From positions 62,001 through 126,000 of the forward strand of contig JBBIHB010000002.1 of the NCBI GenBank assembly GCA_037447215.1: DNA of 64,000 nt. Reading direction: 5' to 3'. Position numbers and translations under genes: made by a program. The notes below the pieces were generated by a model that did no database searches, was not told the origin of the DNA, and worked only from the letters and a program-made list of their open reading frames with translations. This stretch comes from UBA1413 sp037447215. GTDB taxonomy: Bacteria; Bacteroidota; Bacteroidia; Bacteroidales; Prolixibacteraceae. Positions 27,665-36,492 of the stretch are shown here, in pieces (within the stretch, counting starts at the first letter, position 1; each line of letters begins with the position of its first letter).

Positions 27665-30214
27665 ATGGATTCGCAATTTTCACCCCGTATCAAAGATATT
27701 ATAGCCTACAGCCGCGAAGAAGCTATCAGGCTGGGGAACGATTATATTGGCCCTGAACATTTGTTTCTTGGCATTCTTCGCGATGGCGAAGGATTGGCTA
27801 CTGAAGTACTCGAATCGATGGGAATCGACCTGGTTACACTAAAGAAAACAGTTGAAAAGAAGATCAGGGGAACCCGGAAAATTGACCTTGATGCAGTAGT
27901 TGCCATGTCAAAAGCCGCCGAAAAAGCTCTTAAAGTTATTTATCTTGAAGCCCGCTCTTTCAAAAGTACTGTTGCCAATTCAGGACATTTATTGCTTGCC
28001 ATCCTTAAAGACAATGATAACCTGATTTCGAACCTGCTGAACGATGCCGGAGTAAATTACCTGATGGTAAAATCGAGGATGCAGGATTATAAACAACCCA
28101 AAGCTAAAAGCGATTTCCCCGGGGAAGAAGGTGAAGACCCTGATGACGACTTTTCAAAACGTCCATCGCAGAATTTGCCCCGAAAAGGTACTCCTCAAAA
28201 ATCGGAAACTCCGGTACTCGATAATTTTGGTGTTGATATTACGCGTTTGGCTGAAGAGAACAGCCTCGACCCTATTGTTGGCCGTGAAAAGGAAATCGAA
28301 CGCCTGGCACAGATTCTGAGTCGGCGTAAGAAGAACAATCCCGTACTTATCGGTGAACCCGGCGTGGGTAAGTCGGCAATTGCCGAAGGACTTGCTCTCA
28401 GGATAGTACAGAAGAAAGTATCACGGCTACTTTTTGACAAGCGAGTAATCAGCCTTGACATTGCTTCGATTGTAGCCGGCACCAAGTACAGGGGACAATT
28501 CGAGGAAAGAATGAAAGCCATCCTGAATGAATTGACAAAAGTAAACAATGTAATTTTGTTTATTGACGAAATACACACTATAGTTGGGGCCGGAGGGGCC
28601 TCTGGTTCACTTGATGCTGCCAATATGCTCAAACCGGCACTTTCCCGTGGCGAAATTCAGTGCATAGGGGCAACCACCCTCGACGAATACAGGCAGCATA
28701 TCGAAAAAGACGGGGCTCTCGAACGCCGTTTTCAAAAAATTATGGTTGAACCCACAACGATCGAAGAAACCATTGAAATTCTGAACAACATTAAATCGAG
28801 GTATGAGGACCATCATAACGTAATATTTACTCCCGAAGCCATTAATGCCTGTGTGAAGCTGACAGCCCGTTATATTACCGACAGGTACCTTCCCGATAAA
28901 GCCATCGATGCACTTGATGAGGCAGGTTCGAGGGTACATATTTCGAACATCAATGTTCCTGAACGGATTGTAAAACTGGAAGAAAAAATAGAAATTACCC
29001 GAGAAGAAAAAATTGCGGCAGTGAAAAGCCAAAATTTTGAACTGGCTGCAAATTTCAGGGATAAGGAAAAGAACCTGCTCATGCTGCTCGAAAAGGAAAA
29101 AGAAGCATGGGAAAAAGAGTTGGTCAATCATCGGGAAATTGTTGATGATCATAAAGTTGCAGAGGTAGTTGCCCTGATGTCGGGTATTCCGGTTACCCGT
29201 ATTGCACAGGCTGAAGGATTACGATTGATGAATATGAGTAAAGATCTGAAAGGTAAAGTTGTCGGTCAGTATCAGGCTATTGAAAAAGTTGTAAAAGCAA
29301 TTCAGCGCAACCGGGCTGGACTAAAGGATCCCAACCGGCCTATCGGTTCATTTATTTTCCTTGGTCCCACAGGAGTCGGGAAAACCCAGCTGGCAAAAGT
29401 ACTTGCTACTTACCTTTTCGATTCGACCGATGCACTGATCAGGATTGATATGAGTGAATATATTGAGAAATTTTCTGTATCCCGTTTGGTTGGGGCGCCT
29501 CCCGGATATGTTGGTTACGAAGAAGGGGGTCAACTTACTGAAAAAGTAAGAAGAAAACCTTATTCCGTCGTTTTGCTCGATGAAATTGAAAAAGCGCATC
29601 CCGATGTATTCCATCTTCTTTTGCAAATGCTAGACGAAGGACGCCTGACCGATAGCCTGGGACGAATCATTGATTTCAGGAACACCATAATTATAATGAC
29701 TTCAAATATTGGAAGCCGCGACCTAAAGGATTTTGGCAGGGGGGTTGGTTTTAACCTGGCAAAAACTCCTGAAGATGAAAATGAAAATGCCAAATATATC
29801 ATTCAGAAAGCTCTTAAGAAGGCTTTTGCACCTGAGTTCCTGAACAGGATTGACGATGTTATCATGTTTAATTCGCTTGAGAAGAAACACATCCATCAAA
29901 TTATTGATATTGAAATTGCAGATTTGTATAAACGTGTTGAAGCCTTAAATTACAAACTCAAAATTTCGTCGGCTGCTAAAGATTTCATTGCCGAAAAAGG
30001 TTATGACCCACAATTCGGGGCACGTCCGCTGAAGCGGGCAATTCAAAAATACCTCGAAGATGAAATGGCCGAAATTATCATTAAGGCAAAAATCACCCAG
30101 GGTGAAACCATTTCTGTAGGTTTTGACAAAAAGAACGAAAAATTAACGATGAAGATACTTTCATCAGGTAACAAAGTGCTTGAGGCTAGAGGGGAGGTTA
30201 AGAATGTTGAATAA
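27665..30214 (+). CDS. clpC: Clp ATPase ClpC
   Basis: A two-ring AAA+ unfoldase that feeds substrates to ClpP. Domains in order: Clp_N repeats (1-145); AAA-1 with Walker A GEPGVGKS (~230); a UVR/coiled middle domain (about 430-480, QNFELAANFRDKEKNLL) that distinguishes ClpC from ClpA; AAA-2 with GPTGVGKT (~569); and the C-terminal D2-small domain (YDPQFGARPLKRAIQ). At 849 residues it is full length. It is divergent from gyrA across 274 bases in which I see no convincing regulatory repeat. Confidence 0.95.
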   Translation: MDSQFSPRIKDIIAYSREEAIRLGNDYIGPEHLFLGILRDGEGLATEVLESMGIDLVTLKKTVEKKIRGTRKIDLDAVVAMSKAAEKALKVIYLEARSFKSTVANSGHLLLAILKDNDNLISNLLNDAGVNYLMVKSRMQDYKQPKAKSDFPGEEGEDPDDDFSKRPSQNLPRKGTPQKSETPVLDNFGVDITRLAEENSLDPIVGREKEIERLAQILSRRKKNNPVLIGEPGVGKSAIAEGLALRIVQKKVSRLLFDKRVISLDIASIVAGTKYRGQFEERMKAILNELTKVNNVILFIDEIHTIVGAGGASGSLDAANMLKPALSRGEIQCIGATTLDEYRQHIEKDGALERRFQKIMVEPTTIEETIEILNNIKSRYEDHHNVIFTPEAINACVKLTARYITDRYLPDKAIDALDEAGSRVHISNINVPERIVKLEEKIEITREEKIAAVKSQNFELAANFRDKEKNLLMLLEKEKEAWEKELVNHREIVDDHKVAEVVALMSGIPVTRIAQAEGLRLMNMSKDLKGKVVGQYQAIEKVVKAIQRNRAGLKDPNRPIGSFIFLGPTGVGKTQLAKVLATYLFDSTDALIRIDMSEYIEKFSVSRLVGAPPGYVGYEEGGQLTEKVRRKPYSVVLLDEIEKAHPDVFHLLLQMLDEGRLTDSLGRIIDFRNTIIIMTSNIGSRDLKDFGRGVGFNLAKTPEDENENAKYIIQKALKKAFAPEFLNRIDDVIMFNSLEKKHIHQIIDIEIADLYKRVEALNYKLKISSAAKDFIAEKGYDPQFGARPLKRAIQKYLEDEMAEIIIKAKITQGETISVGFDKKNEKLTMKILSSGNKVLEARGEVKNVE

Positions 30215-30230
30215 CAATTAAAATAAAATG

Positions 30231-30265
30231 AAAGGGGCAGAAATATTCAATTATCTGCCTTTTTT
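30231..30265 (+). terminator. Rho-independent terminator after clpC
   Basis: GGCAGA (30236-30241) pairs with TCTGCC (30254-30259), followed by TTTTTT. The T-run touches the stop codon of the convergent phosphatase gene. Confidence 0.65.
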
Positions 30266-32204
30266 ATTTATTTAGATATGTGGCTATTCTTTCCTTATCT
30301 TGATTATCATATTGAAATACAATTAAACTCAGATCATCTGGGTGATTCTGATTTTCTGAAAATTTCTTGACGTGGGTGATTATATTTTCTGCAATTTCCT
30401 GAGGTGATCCGCTTTTTAAATAACCAACAAGATCCCTGAGTTGTGTTTCCCCGAAATGTTTGCCAGCATCATTGGTCTGATCGGTAATTCCATCGGTGAA
30501 CATAATTAATTTATCGCCATAATGAAGTAACAGTGTTGACTCCTCATATATTCTTTCGCTGAACAGACCTAAAGGTAGTCCATGTGTTGCATTCAGTACA
30601 TTCATTTTTCCATTTCCTGGTATATGATACACTGGGGCATGACCGGCATTGCAATAATTGAACGTTCCGTCATCAATATTAAGAATCCCTAAAAACAATG
30701 TAAGGAAGAACTGATTTGAATTATTTCGGCATAGTACACTGTTTACATTTTCCACAATAGTTTTAGCGCTATTCCCTTTCGCATAGCTTTTAATAAATGT
30801 GTGGGCCACGCCCATAAAAAGAGCTGCCGGCACTCCAGAACCGGAAACATCGCCTATTGTAATCAGCAAATGTTTTTCATCAACCATAAAAAAATCATAC
30901 AAATCGCCACTAACCATATTTGCAGGTCTAAAAACCGAAAAAAGTGAAATACCATTGCCGTTTAAATTCCATAAACCCTGAGGCGGAATAATACTTCTTT
31001 GTATTTCGGAAGCAGTTTGCATTTCAGACTGCAATTTCTTCGATTTCTCCAAAGATTCGGCTTCATTCATCCTGAATTTCTCATAGGTTTTTCTCAGCCT
31101 TTTTAAACTGTGCAATAATGCATCAGCTTCATTCTTAATTTCAAAATCATACTCGTGGCTATCGCTGCTGAAACGATGGATTTGATGGGTAACTTCAGAA
31201 AGTGGCCGCATTACCCGCTTTGAAATATAAAAAATTGACAAAAAGATGGTGGTTACAAATAGTATTGTAAGCACAATCATCTTTGCTAATAACCAATACA
31301 ATTCCTTGAAAAGTTCGCGGTATGGGAATACGGTCGCCAGTATCCACCCTGTAGTTTCAATTTTTGAATGAAATGAAATGCATTTTTTATTCTGCAAAGG
31401 ATCAGGATAAACAATTACTGATCCGAAATCATCATTTACAAATCGGTGCAGCTCCTCTAAGCTTCCCCTGTAAAACTGCCGAGGCAAATTAAACAGATTT
31501 TGGTTAAGGATATACTCTTGCACCGGGTGGGTAAGAAATGTGCCATCGGATGAAATCAGGAAAGCAAACCCTTCTTTACCAACTTTGGTGCTGAGTATCA
31601 TCCGGTTTAAAAAATCAAGTGAAACTTCACAAGAAATATATCCGTTAACAGATCGATTGCTATTCTTATATTCAAATTGAAATGGATAATAATAAATAAC
31701 AGCAAGCTGATTTTGCCGTGGGCAGCTGAATGGAATGCTCCATCCAGGCAGATTGGCACTTCTCATCGGTGTTAAAACCTTCTCTACTTCGTAACATATA
31801 ATTTCCTGTTGATTTGAAAACTGAGAATAAAACCCTTCGTGAAGTTTTTCACTGAAATAAAAATTAGGAACCTTAGGGTTATCGGAATAATATGCAGTGA
31901 CCTGAAATGAGGTTATATGTTCGTGACGGCTTAACAGATTCTCCAGAATCAATAAAAAATCATTTTTCGAATGGTGATAGATAAGTTGCTCGGAAAGGGT
32001 TATTGTCAACTCCTGGGCAGTTGTTAATTTTCCATTAACCGCGCCAATTATTGAGGTGCTTATGCTTTTTGCCGTGCTTTCAGCATTTTTACGGATCAGT
32101 TCTTTTTTGTAATTAAAAGACCAATAGGTAAATAACCCGAAAACAATAATAAAAACAATTGAAATATAAATACCTAACTGATATGCAGCCGGTTTATCAG
32201 ACAT
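30264..32204 (-). CDS. Cache-HAMP-SpoIIE serine phosphatase
   Basis: A membrane signalling protein. One helix (about 10-28), a periplasmic dCache-like sensor domain (about 40-295), a second helix (about 303-325), a HAMP linker (ISKRVMRPLSEV) and a PP2C/SpoIIE phosphatase follow in order. The metal-binding motifs are complete: SGDLYDFF, GDVSGSGVPAALFM, CNAGHAPV, MFTDGITDQTN and DDLSLIVF. Such proteins dephosphorylate anti-sigma-factor antagonists in response to an external ligand. No anti-sigma or STAS-domain gene is nearby, so the partner is encoded elsewhere. It is convergent with clpC. Confidence 0.9.
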   Translation of the reverse strand: MSDKPAAYQLGIYISIVFIIVFGLFTYWSFNYKKELIRKNAESTAKSISTSIIGAVNGKLTTAQELTITLSEQLIYHHSKNDFLLILENLLSRHEHITSFQVTAYYSDNPKVPNFYFSEKLHEGFYSQFSNQQEIICYEVEKVLTPMRSANLPGWSIPFSCPRQNQLAVIYYYPFQFEYKNSNRSVNGYISCEVSLDFLNRMILSTKVGKEGFAFLISSDGTFLTHPVQEYILNQNLFNLPRQFYRGSLEELHRFVNDDFGSVIVYPDPLQNKKCISFHSKIETTGWILATVFPYRELFKELYWLLAKMIVLTILFVTTIFLSIFYISKRVMRPLSEVTHQIHRFSSDSHEYDFEIKNEADALLHSLKRLRKTYEKFRMNEAESLEKSKKLQSEMQTASEIQRSIIPPQGLWNLNGNGISLFSVFRPANMVSGDLYDFFMVDEKHLLITIGDVSGSGVPAALFMGVAHTFIKSYAKGNSAKTIVENVNSVLCRNNSNQFFLTLFLGILNIDDGTFNYCNAGHAPVYHIPGNGKMNVLNATHGLPLGLFSERIYEESTLLLHYGDKLIMFTDGITDQTNDAGKHFGETQLRDLVGYLKSGSPQEIAENIITHVKKFSENQNHPDDLSLIVFQYDNQDKERIATYLNK

Positions 32205-32302
32205 AATCCAAATTTTTTACCTTATCCAACTACAATTTAAGTATTTTTCGTATTACTTTTTCGAAGGAAAAATTTTTTTTTCAATATCTTTTACACATGA
32301 AT

Positions 32303-32328
32303 AAAAAAGCTGTCCCATTGGAACAGCT
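32303..32328 (-). terminator. Rho-independent terminator after fabG
   Basis: On the minus strand AGCTGTTCC and GGGACAGCT pair over nine positions (one G-T wobble) around a three-base loop, then a T-run. It lies 28 bases past the fabG stop. Confidence 0.85.
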
Positions 32329-32356
32329 GAAAATGGTATCATAAACAGTTATAAGG

Positions 32357-33103
32357 TCATGTTTTCATTGCACCACATACGCTGATAACCTGTCCGCTTA
32401 CATACGATGAAAGATCGGAAGCCAGGAAAAGGGCAACTTTAGCAACCTCATCGGGTGTACCTCCACGTTTTAATGGAATAGATTCTTCCCATGCCTTCCT
32501 TGCATCTTCAGGAATTTTTGCGGTCATCTCGGTAACAATAAAACCGGGAGCAATGGCATTTGAGCGGATCCCTCTCGATCCAAGTTCCCTGGCTATAGAC
32601 TTTGTGAAGCCTATAATCCCTGCCTTCGAGGCTGAATAATTGCTCTGACCGGCATTTCCGCTTACCCCTACTACAGAACTCAAATTTATAATGGACCCAC
32701 TTTTCTGTTTCAGCATGGTTTTCTGTGCCGCCTTGGTAAAATTGAATACTGATTTGAGATTTACATTTATTACCGCGTCCCATTGTTCTTCTGTCATTCG
32801 CATCAATAGATTATCTTTTGTTATGCCTGCATTGTTAACCAGGATATCGACTGCGCCAAATTCTTCAACAATCAATGAAACAACACGATCGGTGTCAATG
32901 AAACTGCTAGCATCCGATGCATATCCTTTCGCTTTGACACCCTTTGACAAAAGCTCGGCTTCGGTCGCTTTCATGTTTTCATCGTCAAAAAGATCGGTAA
33001 ATGCAACGTTGCAGCCTTCGGCAGCAAAATATAGGGCAATTGCTTTCCCAATTCCACGCGAAGCTCCAGTAACAATTGCTACTTTTCCTTCTAATAATTT
33101 CAT
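32357..33103 (-). CDS. fabG: 3-oxoacyl-ACP reductase FabG
   Basis: A short-chain dehydrogenase that reduces 3-oxoacyl-ACP with NADPH in fatty-acid elongation. The Rossmann motif TGASRGIGKAIA is at the N-terminus, NNAG follows near residue 92, and the catalytic Ser, Tyr and Lys lie in NLSSVVG and YSASKAG. The C-terminus ends CGAMKT, shorter than the usual GGMYM-type end. ATG 33103 (MKLLEGK) is the start; an in-frame TTG two codons earlier is unlikely. Other SDR substrates cannot be excluded, but length (248) and motif spacing fit FabG well. Confidence 0.88.
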   Translation of the reverse strand: MKLLEGKVAIVTGASRGIGKAIALYFAAEGCNVAFTDLFDDENMKATEAELLSKGVKAKGYASDASSFIDTDRVVSLIVEEFGAVDILVNNAGITKDNLLMRMTEEQWDAVINVNLKSVFNFTKAAQKTMLKQKSGSIINLSSVVGVSGNAGQSNYSASKAGIIGFTKSIARELGSRGIRSNAIAPGFIVTEMTAKIPEDARKAWEESIPLKRGGTPDEVAKVALFLASDLSSYVSGQVISVCGAMKT

Positions 33104-33161
33104 AATCAAATATTTAAAAATTATTAATGATTTAGGTCCTCTTTTATTGTTTAAAACCCTG

Positions 33162-33195
33162 CAAATATAATTTTAATCGAACTGTTTGTAATCAA
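33162..33195 (-). promoter_or_regulatory. Probable fabG promoter
   Basis: On the minus strand TTG (33193-33195) is followed after 23 bases by TATATTTG (33162-33169), a match to TAnnTTTG; the spacing is at the long end. The leader would be about 50 bases. Confidence 0.45.
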
Positions 33196-33266
33196 TATCC
33201 AGTTTCAATTGAAAAAAGTGAACTAAAAAATATCGGTCAGGAGAAAAAATAAACTGCCTGGTTGTA

Positions 33267-34007
33267 TTATTCGAACAAGTATTTTCCTAATTCCCGCAAT
33301 ATTTCGCCAGCTTTTCCAATAAGGTGTAGGTCAGTAACTGCTTTGGTGAACAACGATGGTCCGGGGTTTATTTCGATAATAAATGCTCCATTTTGTTTGG
33401 CCACCTGTGGTACATAGGATGCAGGGGCTACCTCTCCTGTTGATCCGATAATAAGGCAAACATCGCACTTTCGGGCGGCATCAAACGATTTTTCGTAGGT
33501 ACCCGTGGGAATGCCTTCTCCAAAGAATATGAAGTCAGGTTTCATAATGGTGTGGTCATTGGGGCAACGTGGAGGCAATTTAGCCAGATCAACATCAACG
33601 GCAGGAATCCGGTAGGAACATCGGGTACAAACCAGCCGGCTTGAATTACCATGAAATTCAAATACTTCTTTGCTTCCGGCAAGTTGATGTAAGTTATCGA
33701 TATTCTGGGTTACAATTGCATGAAGAAAATTTTCTTTTTCCAGCCTTGCAAGCACCCTATGTGCATCATTTGGTTCGGCTTTTCCGAAAAAATCATAAAA
33801 AATTTCACGTATGTAAAACCAGCATTTTTCAGGGTTGGAATAAAAATAATCCAACTCAAGTACTTTCGGGTCATACTTATTCCATAAACCATTTTCGCCC
33901 CTGAAAGGCGGAATTCCGCTTTCGACTGAAATGCCGGCTCCGGTAAAAGCAATGCTCATCTTTGAATTGCGAATGACCTGTGCTGCATTAAAAATCTTTT
34001 CATTCAT
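33267..34007 (-). CDS. cobB: Sir2-family NAD-dependent protein deacylase
   Basis: The sirtuin core is complete: GAGISVESGIPPFRG (22-37), TQNIDNLH (100-107) and the catalytic His119 in FEFHGN. It removes acyl groups from lysines using NAD+. The zinc finger is unusual: Cys127, Cys130 and Cys148 are in place, but the fourth position of the expected CxxC reads CPNDH, leaving Asp151 or His152 as the possible fourth ligand. The next segment PDFIFFGEGIP is normal. The gene is divergent from the glycosyltransferase genes, with 36 bases between the start codons. Confidence 0.92.
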   Translation of the reverse strand: MNEKIFNAAQVIRNSKMSIAFTGAGISVESGIPPFRGENGLWNKYDPKVLELDYFYSNPEKCWFYIREIFYDFFGKAEPNDAHRVLARLEKENFLHAIVTQNIDNLHQLAGSKEVFEFHGNSSRLVCTRCSYRIPAVDVDLAKLPPRCPNDHTIMKPDFIFFGEGIPTGTYEKSFDAARKCDVCLIIGSTGEVAPASYVPQVAKQNGAFIIEINPGPSLFTKAVTDLHLIGKAGEILRELGKYLFE

Positions 34008-34014
34008 TTTATTT

Positions 34015-34022
34015 TACTTTTG
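34015..34022 (+). promoter_or_regulatory. -7 element of the glycosyltransferase gene group
   Basis: TACTTTTG matches TAnnTTTG and ends 21 bases before ATG 34044. This favours that ATG over an in-frame TTG inside the element itself. Confidence 0.5.
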
Positions 34023-34043
34023 CATCAAAATATTTTTTCATTT

Positions 34044-34832
34044 ATGAGTATCATCCATTATTATTCATTATGTTGGAATGAAGAAAAAATTCTTCCGTTT
34101 GTTCTTAATTATTATTTCCCTTATTGCGACAAAATTACCATAATGGATAATGAATCAGATGATAATTCTGTCAAAATTATTCAATCATATACAAAAACTG
34201 AAGTAAGAAGTTACTCGACCCAAGGTGAGATACGTGATGATATTTATCTCGAAATAAAAAATAATATATGGAAAGAGAGTCGTGGTAAGGCCGACTGGGT
34301 AATAGTTTGCGATGTGGATGAAATACTTTATCATCCAAACTTGATTTCAAAACTAAAAGAACTTAAGGATGAGGGCTTTACCATTATTAAACCACACGGT
34401 TATGATATGTACTCGGAGAATTTTCCAACGAAAAGCCTGCTGGAAATTACAACTGGAGTTAAAGATAACCGGCTTTTAGGAAAATGTATTATTTTTAATC
34501 CAAATAAGATTGATGAAATCAATTATAAAACTGGTTGCCACAAATGTTATCCAACCGGCGAACTGAAATTTTATAAAAAAAACGACTTTAAAATGCTGCA
34601 TTATAAGTGCTTAAACCTCGATTATCTTATTGATCGGTTCAGCTTACTCAATAAAAGACTAAGCAATTACAATATTGAAAATAAGTTTGGGAAACATTAT
34701 ATGGCTGAGAAAGAAACAATTATAAGAAAGTACCTGATTAATAAGTCAAATTCAAGAAATGTTTTTGAAACTGAACTAAAAGGGTTATCAGGATGGGCTC
34801 ATGATCGTTTTATCCGAAAAAAAAGGGTTTAG
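34044..34832 (+). CDS. Glycosyltransferase family 2-like protein
   Basis: A 262-residue protein with the nucleotide-sugar-binding start of the GT-A fold (YYSLCWNEEKILP, KITIMDNESDDNS) and a DxD-type motif in VIVCDVDEILYHP. It resembles the Glycos_transf_2_4 group used in surface-glycan synthesis. No membrane helix is present. The acceptor and sugar cannot be told. It opens a three-gene glycan cassette lying between the sirtuin and mnmE, with lower G+C than its neighbours by eye. Confidence 0.8.
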   Translation: MSIIHYYSLCWNEEKILPFVLNYYFPYCDKITIMDNESDDNSVKIIQSYTKTEVRSYSTQGEIRDDIYLEIKNNIWKESRGKADWVIVCDVDEILYHPNLISKLKELKDEGFTIIKPHGYDMYSENFPTKSLLEITTGVKDNRLLGKCIIFNPNKIDEINYKTGCHKCYPTGELKFYKKNDFKMLHYKCLNLDYLIDRFSLLNKRLSNYNIENKFGKHYMAEKETIIRKYLINKSNSRNVFETELKGLSGWAHDRFIRKKRV

Positions 34833-34891
34833 AAAATTTCAAGCAATTCTTATTTGTGTTTTTAAATCTTTAATTTCGAAAATCGGGGAAA

Positions 34892-35635
34892 ATGGAACAT
34901 CAAAATCATAAAGTTACCTTCGTGCTTACCAGTTGTAAACGCTTTGATTTATTGGAAAGGACAATCAGAAGTTACCTGGCAAATAATACTTACCCTATTG
35001 AGGAATACATAATAATTGAAGATAGTCCGAACATTGAAAAGCTTGAAAACGTACTGAATAAATTCCCGGATGTCAGGTTTACGGCTTTGTATAACGACCC
35101 TCAGATTGGACAGTTAATGAGCATTGATAGGGCTTACAGTCATGTTAAAACCGAATTCATATTTCATTGTGAGGACGATTGGTTATTTTATCGTTCGGGA
35201 TTCATTGAAAAATCACTTTCGATACTAAATGAGAATGAAAAAGTAATTTGTGTCTGGCTGCGTGAACAAAATGATACCAATAACCACCCAATAGAAGAGC
35301 ATATTTACAAAACTTCGGATGGTGTTCAGTTTAAATACCTTCAAACCGGTTTTCAGGGAGGTTTTCACGGCTTTACTTTTAATCCCGGATTGCGGCGCAC
35401 AAAAGATTATGAGCTGATAAAACCTTATTCAAACTGGCCTGATGAAATTGATTTAAGTAATGAATATTACCAAAAATACCGATTTCGGGGTGCAATAGTT
35501 ATTGATGGCCACGTAAGGCATTTAGGGAACCACCGTAAAATCAGGTTCAGGGTAGATGAAAAGGAATGGATAAAAAACCTGAAAGTTGAAGGCAAACGCT
35601 TTGGTGCTGCTGTTTGCAGGTTAATTGGTATCTGA
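34892..35635 (+). CDS. Glycosyltransferase family 2 protein
   Basis: A short GT-A protein of 247 residues: TFVLTSCKRFDLLERTIRS at the N-terminus, a donor-binding IIIEDSP and the acidic metal motif FHCEDDW near residue 94. The C-terminal half lacks a recognisable acceptor domain. It sits 59 bases after the previous glycosyltransferase gene and 24 before the DUF4422 gene on the same strand, so the three are probably cotranscribed. The sugar is unknown. Confidence 0.8.
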   Translation: MEHQNHKVTFVLTSCKRFDLLERTIRSYLANNTYPIEEYIIIEDSPNIEKLENVLNKFPDVRFTALYNDPQIGQLMSIDRAYSHVKTEFIFHCEDDWLFYRSGFIEKSLSILNENEKVICVWLREQNDTNNHPIEEHIYKTSDGVQFKYLQTGFQGGFHGFTFNPGLRRTKDYELIKPYSNWPDEIDLSNEYYQKYRFRGAIVIDGHVRHLGNHRKIRFRVDEKEWIKNLKVEGKRFGAAVCRLIGI

Positions 35636-35659
35636 TAGTTATTATTTGACCAGAGGTAA

Positions 35660-36469
35660 ATGACAAAAGGTCCTGACATAAAGATATATAGTTTCTATTA
35701 TAAGCCAGGTAAGATTATTATATCTGACGACTTGTATCAGCCAATAATGGCTGGCAATTTTAATATTAATAGTCAAATAATTCCTGGTGATGATTCGGGT
35801 GAGAATATTTCCGAAAAAAATCCATGGTTTAGCGAATTGACTGGTATTTATTGGGTATGGAAAAACACATGTAACGACATTATTGGCAGCTGCCATTATC
35901 GCAGATATTTTACTGCCAAACCCGAACCTTTGTTGTACAAACTGAAACGATTTTTATACTACCCGATTGGGATTTACAATAAGCGACATGGTTTGATTTA
36001 TACAAACAAGTATGATTTTTTTATTCCACATGTCCTGAACTCAGATGAAGCAACCCGATTGCTTCAGGGTTATGATGCTATTCTTCCCCAGGCACGCAAA
36101 CTAAAATATACGGTGGAAAAGCACTATCAAAGATACCATACCCCTGCCGACCTCAAGATTTTAAAAACTATTATAGCAGAAAAATATCCAGGTTTTATCG
36201 AATCATTTAATTCGGTTATGGAAGGTAAAATATTGTATGCCAACAATATGTTTATTCTTAAATATGATCTGTTCCGTGAATTTATGACATGGTGGTTTGA
36301 TATACTTTTTGATTTTGAGTGTAGAATCGAACTAATGAACTATAACAAATATCAAAAGCGGGTATTAGGTTTTATTGCAGAAAGGCTATTGACCGTTTGG
36401 TTTAATTATAAAAAGCTGAAATGTATTGAACTTCAGGTGATTTACTTTAAAAAGTTAAAATTTCAATGA
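35660..36469 (+). CDS. DUF4422 glycosyltransferase-like protein
   Basis: The hallmark of DUF4422 is visible: SELTGIYWVWKN, then IGSCHYRRYF, and later YANNMFILKYDLFREF. The family is found in capsule and lipopolysaccharide loci of Bacteroidota and Firmicutes and is thought to be glycosyltransferase-like (family-level knowledge). Length 269 is normal. It lies 23 bases before mnmE, so readthrough into mnmE is possible, although mnmE is a housekeeping gene. Confidence 0.82.
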   Translation: MTKGPDIKIYSFYYKPGKIIISDDLYQPIMAGNFNINSQIIPGDDSGENISEKNPWFSELTGIYWVWKNTCNDIIGSCHYRRYFTAKPEPLLYKLKRFLYYPIGIYNKRHGLIYTNKYDFFIPHVLNSDEATRLLQGYDAILPQARKLKYTVEKHYQRYHTPADLKILKTIIAEKYPGFIESFNSVMEGKILYANNMFILKYDLFREFMTWWFDILFDFECRIELMNYNKYQKRVLGFIAERLLTVWFNYKKLKCIELQVIYFKKLKFQ

Positions 36470-36492
36470 GTAATAAGTAATTATTAGTGTCC

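Noticed and set aside
32303..32328. Terminator read as belonging to the phosphatase gene at 30264-32204
   Set aside because: Its T-run is on the minus strand and it lies upstream of that gene and downstream of fabG, so it ends fabG.
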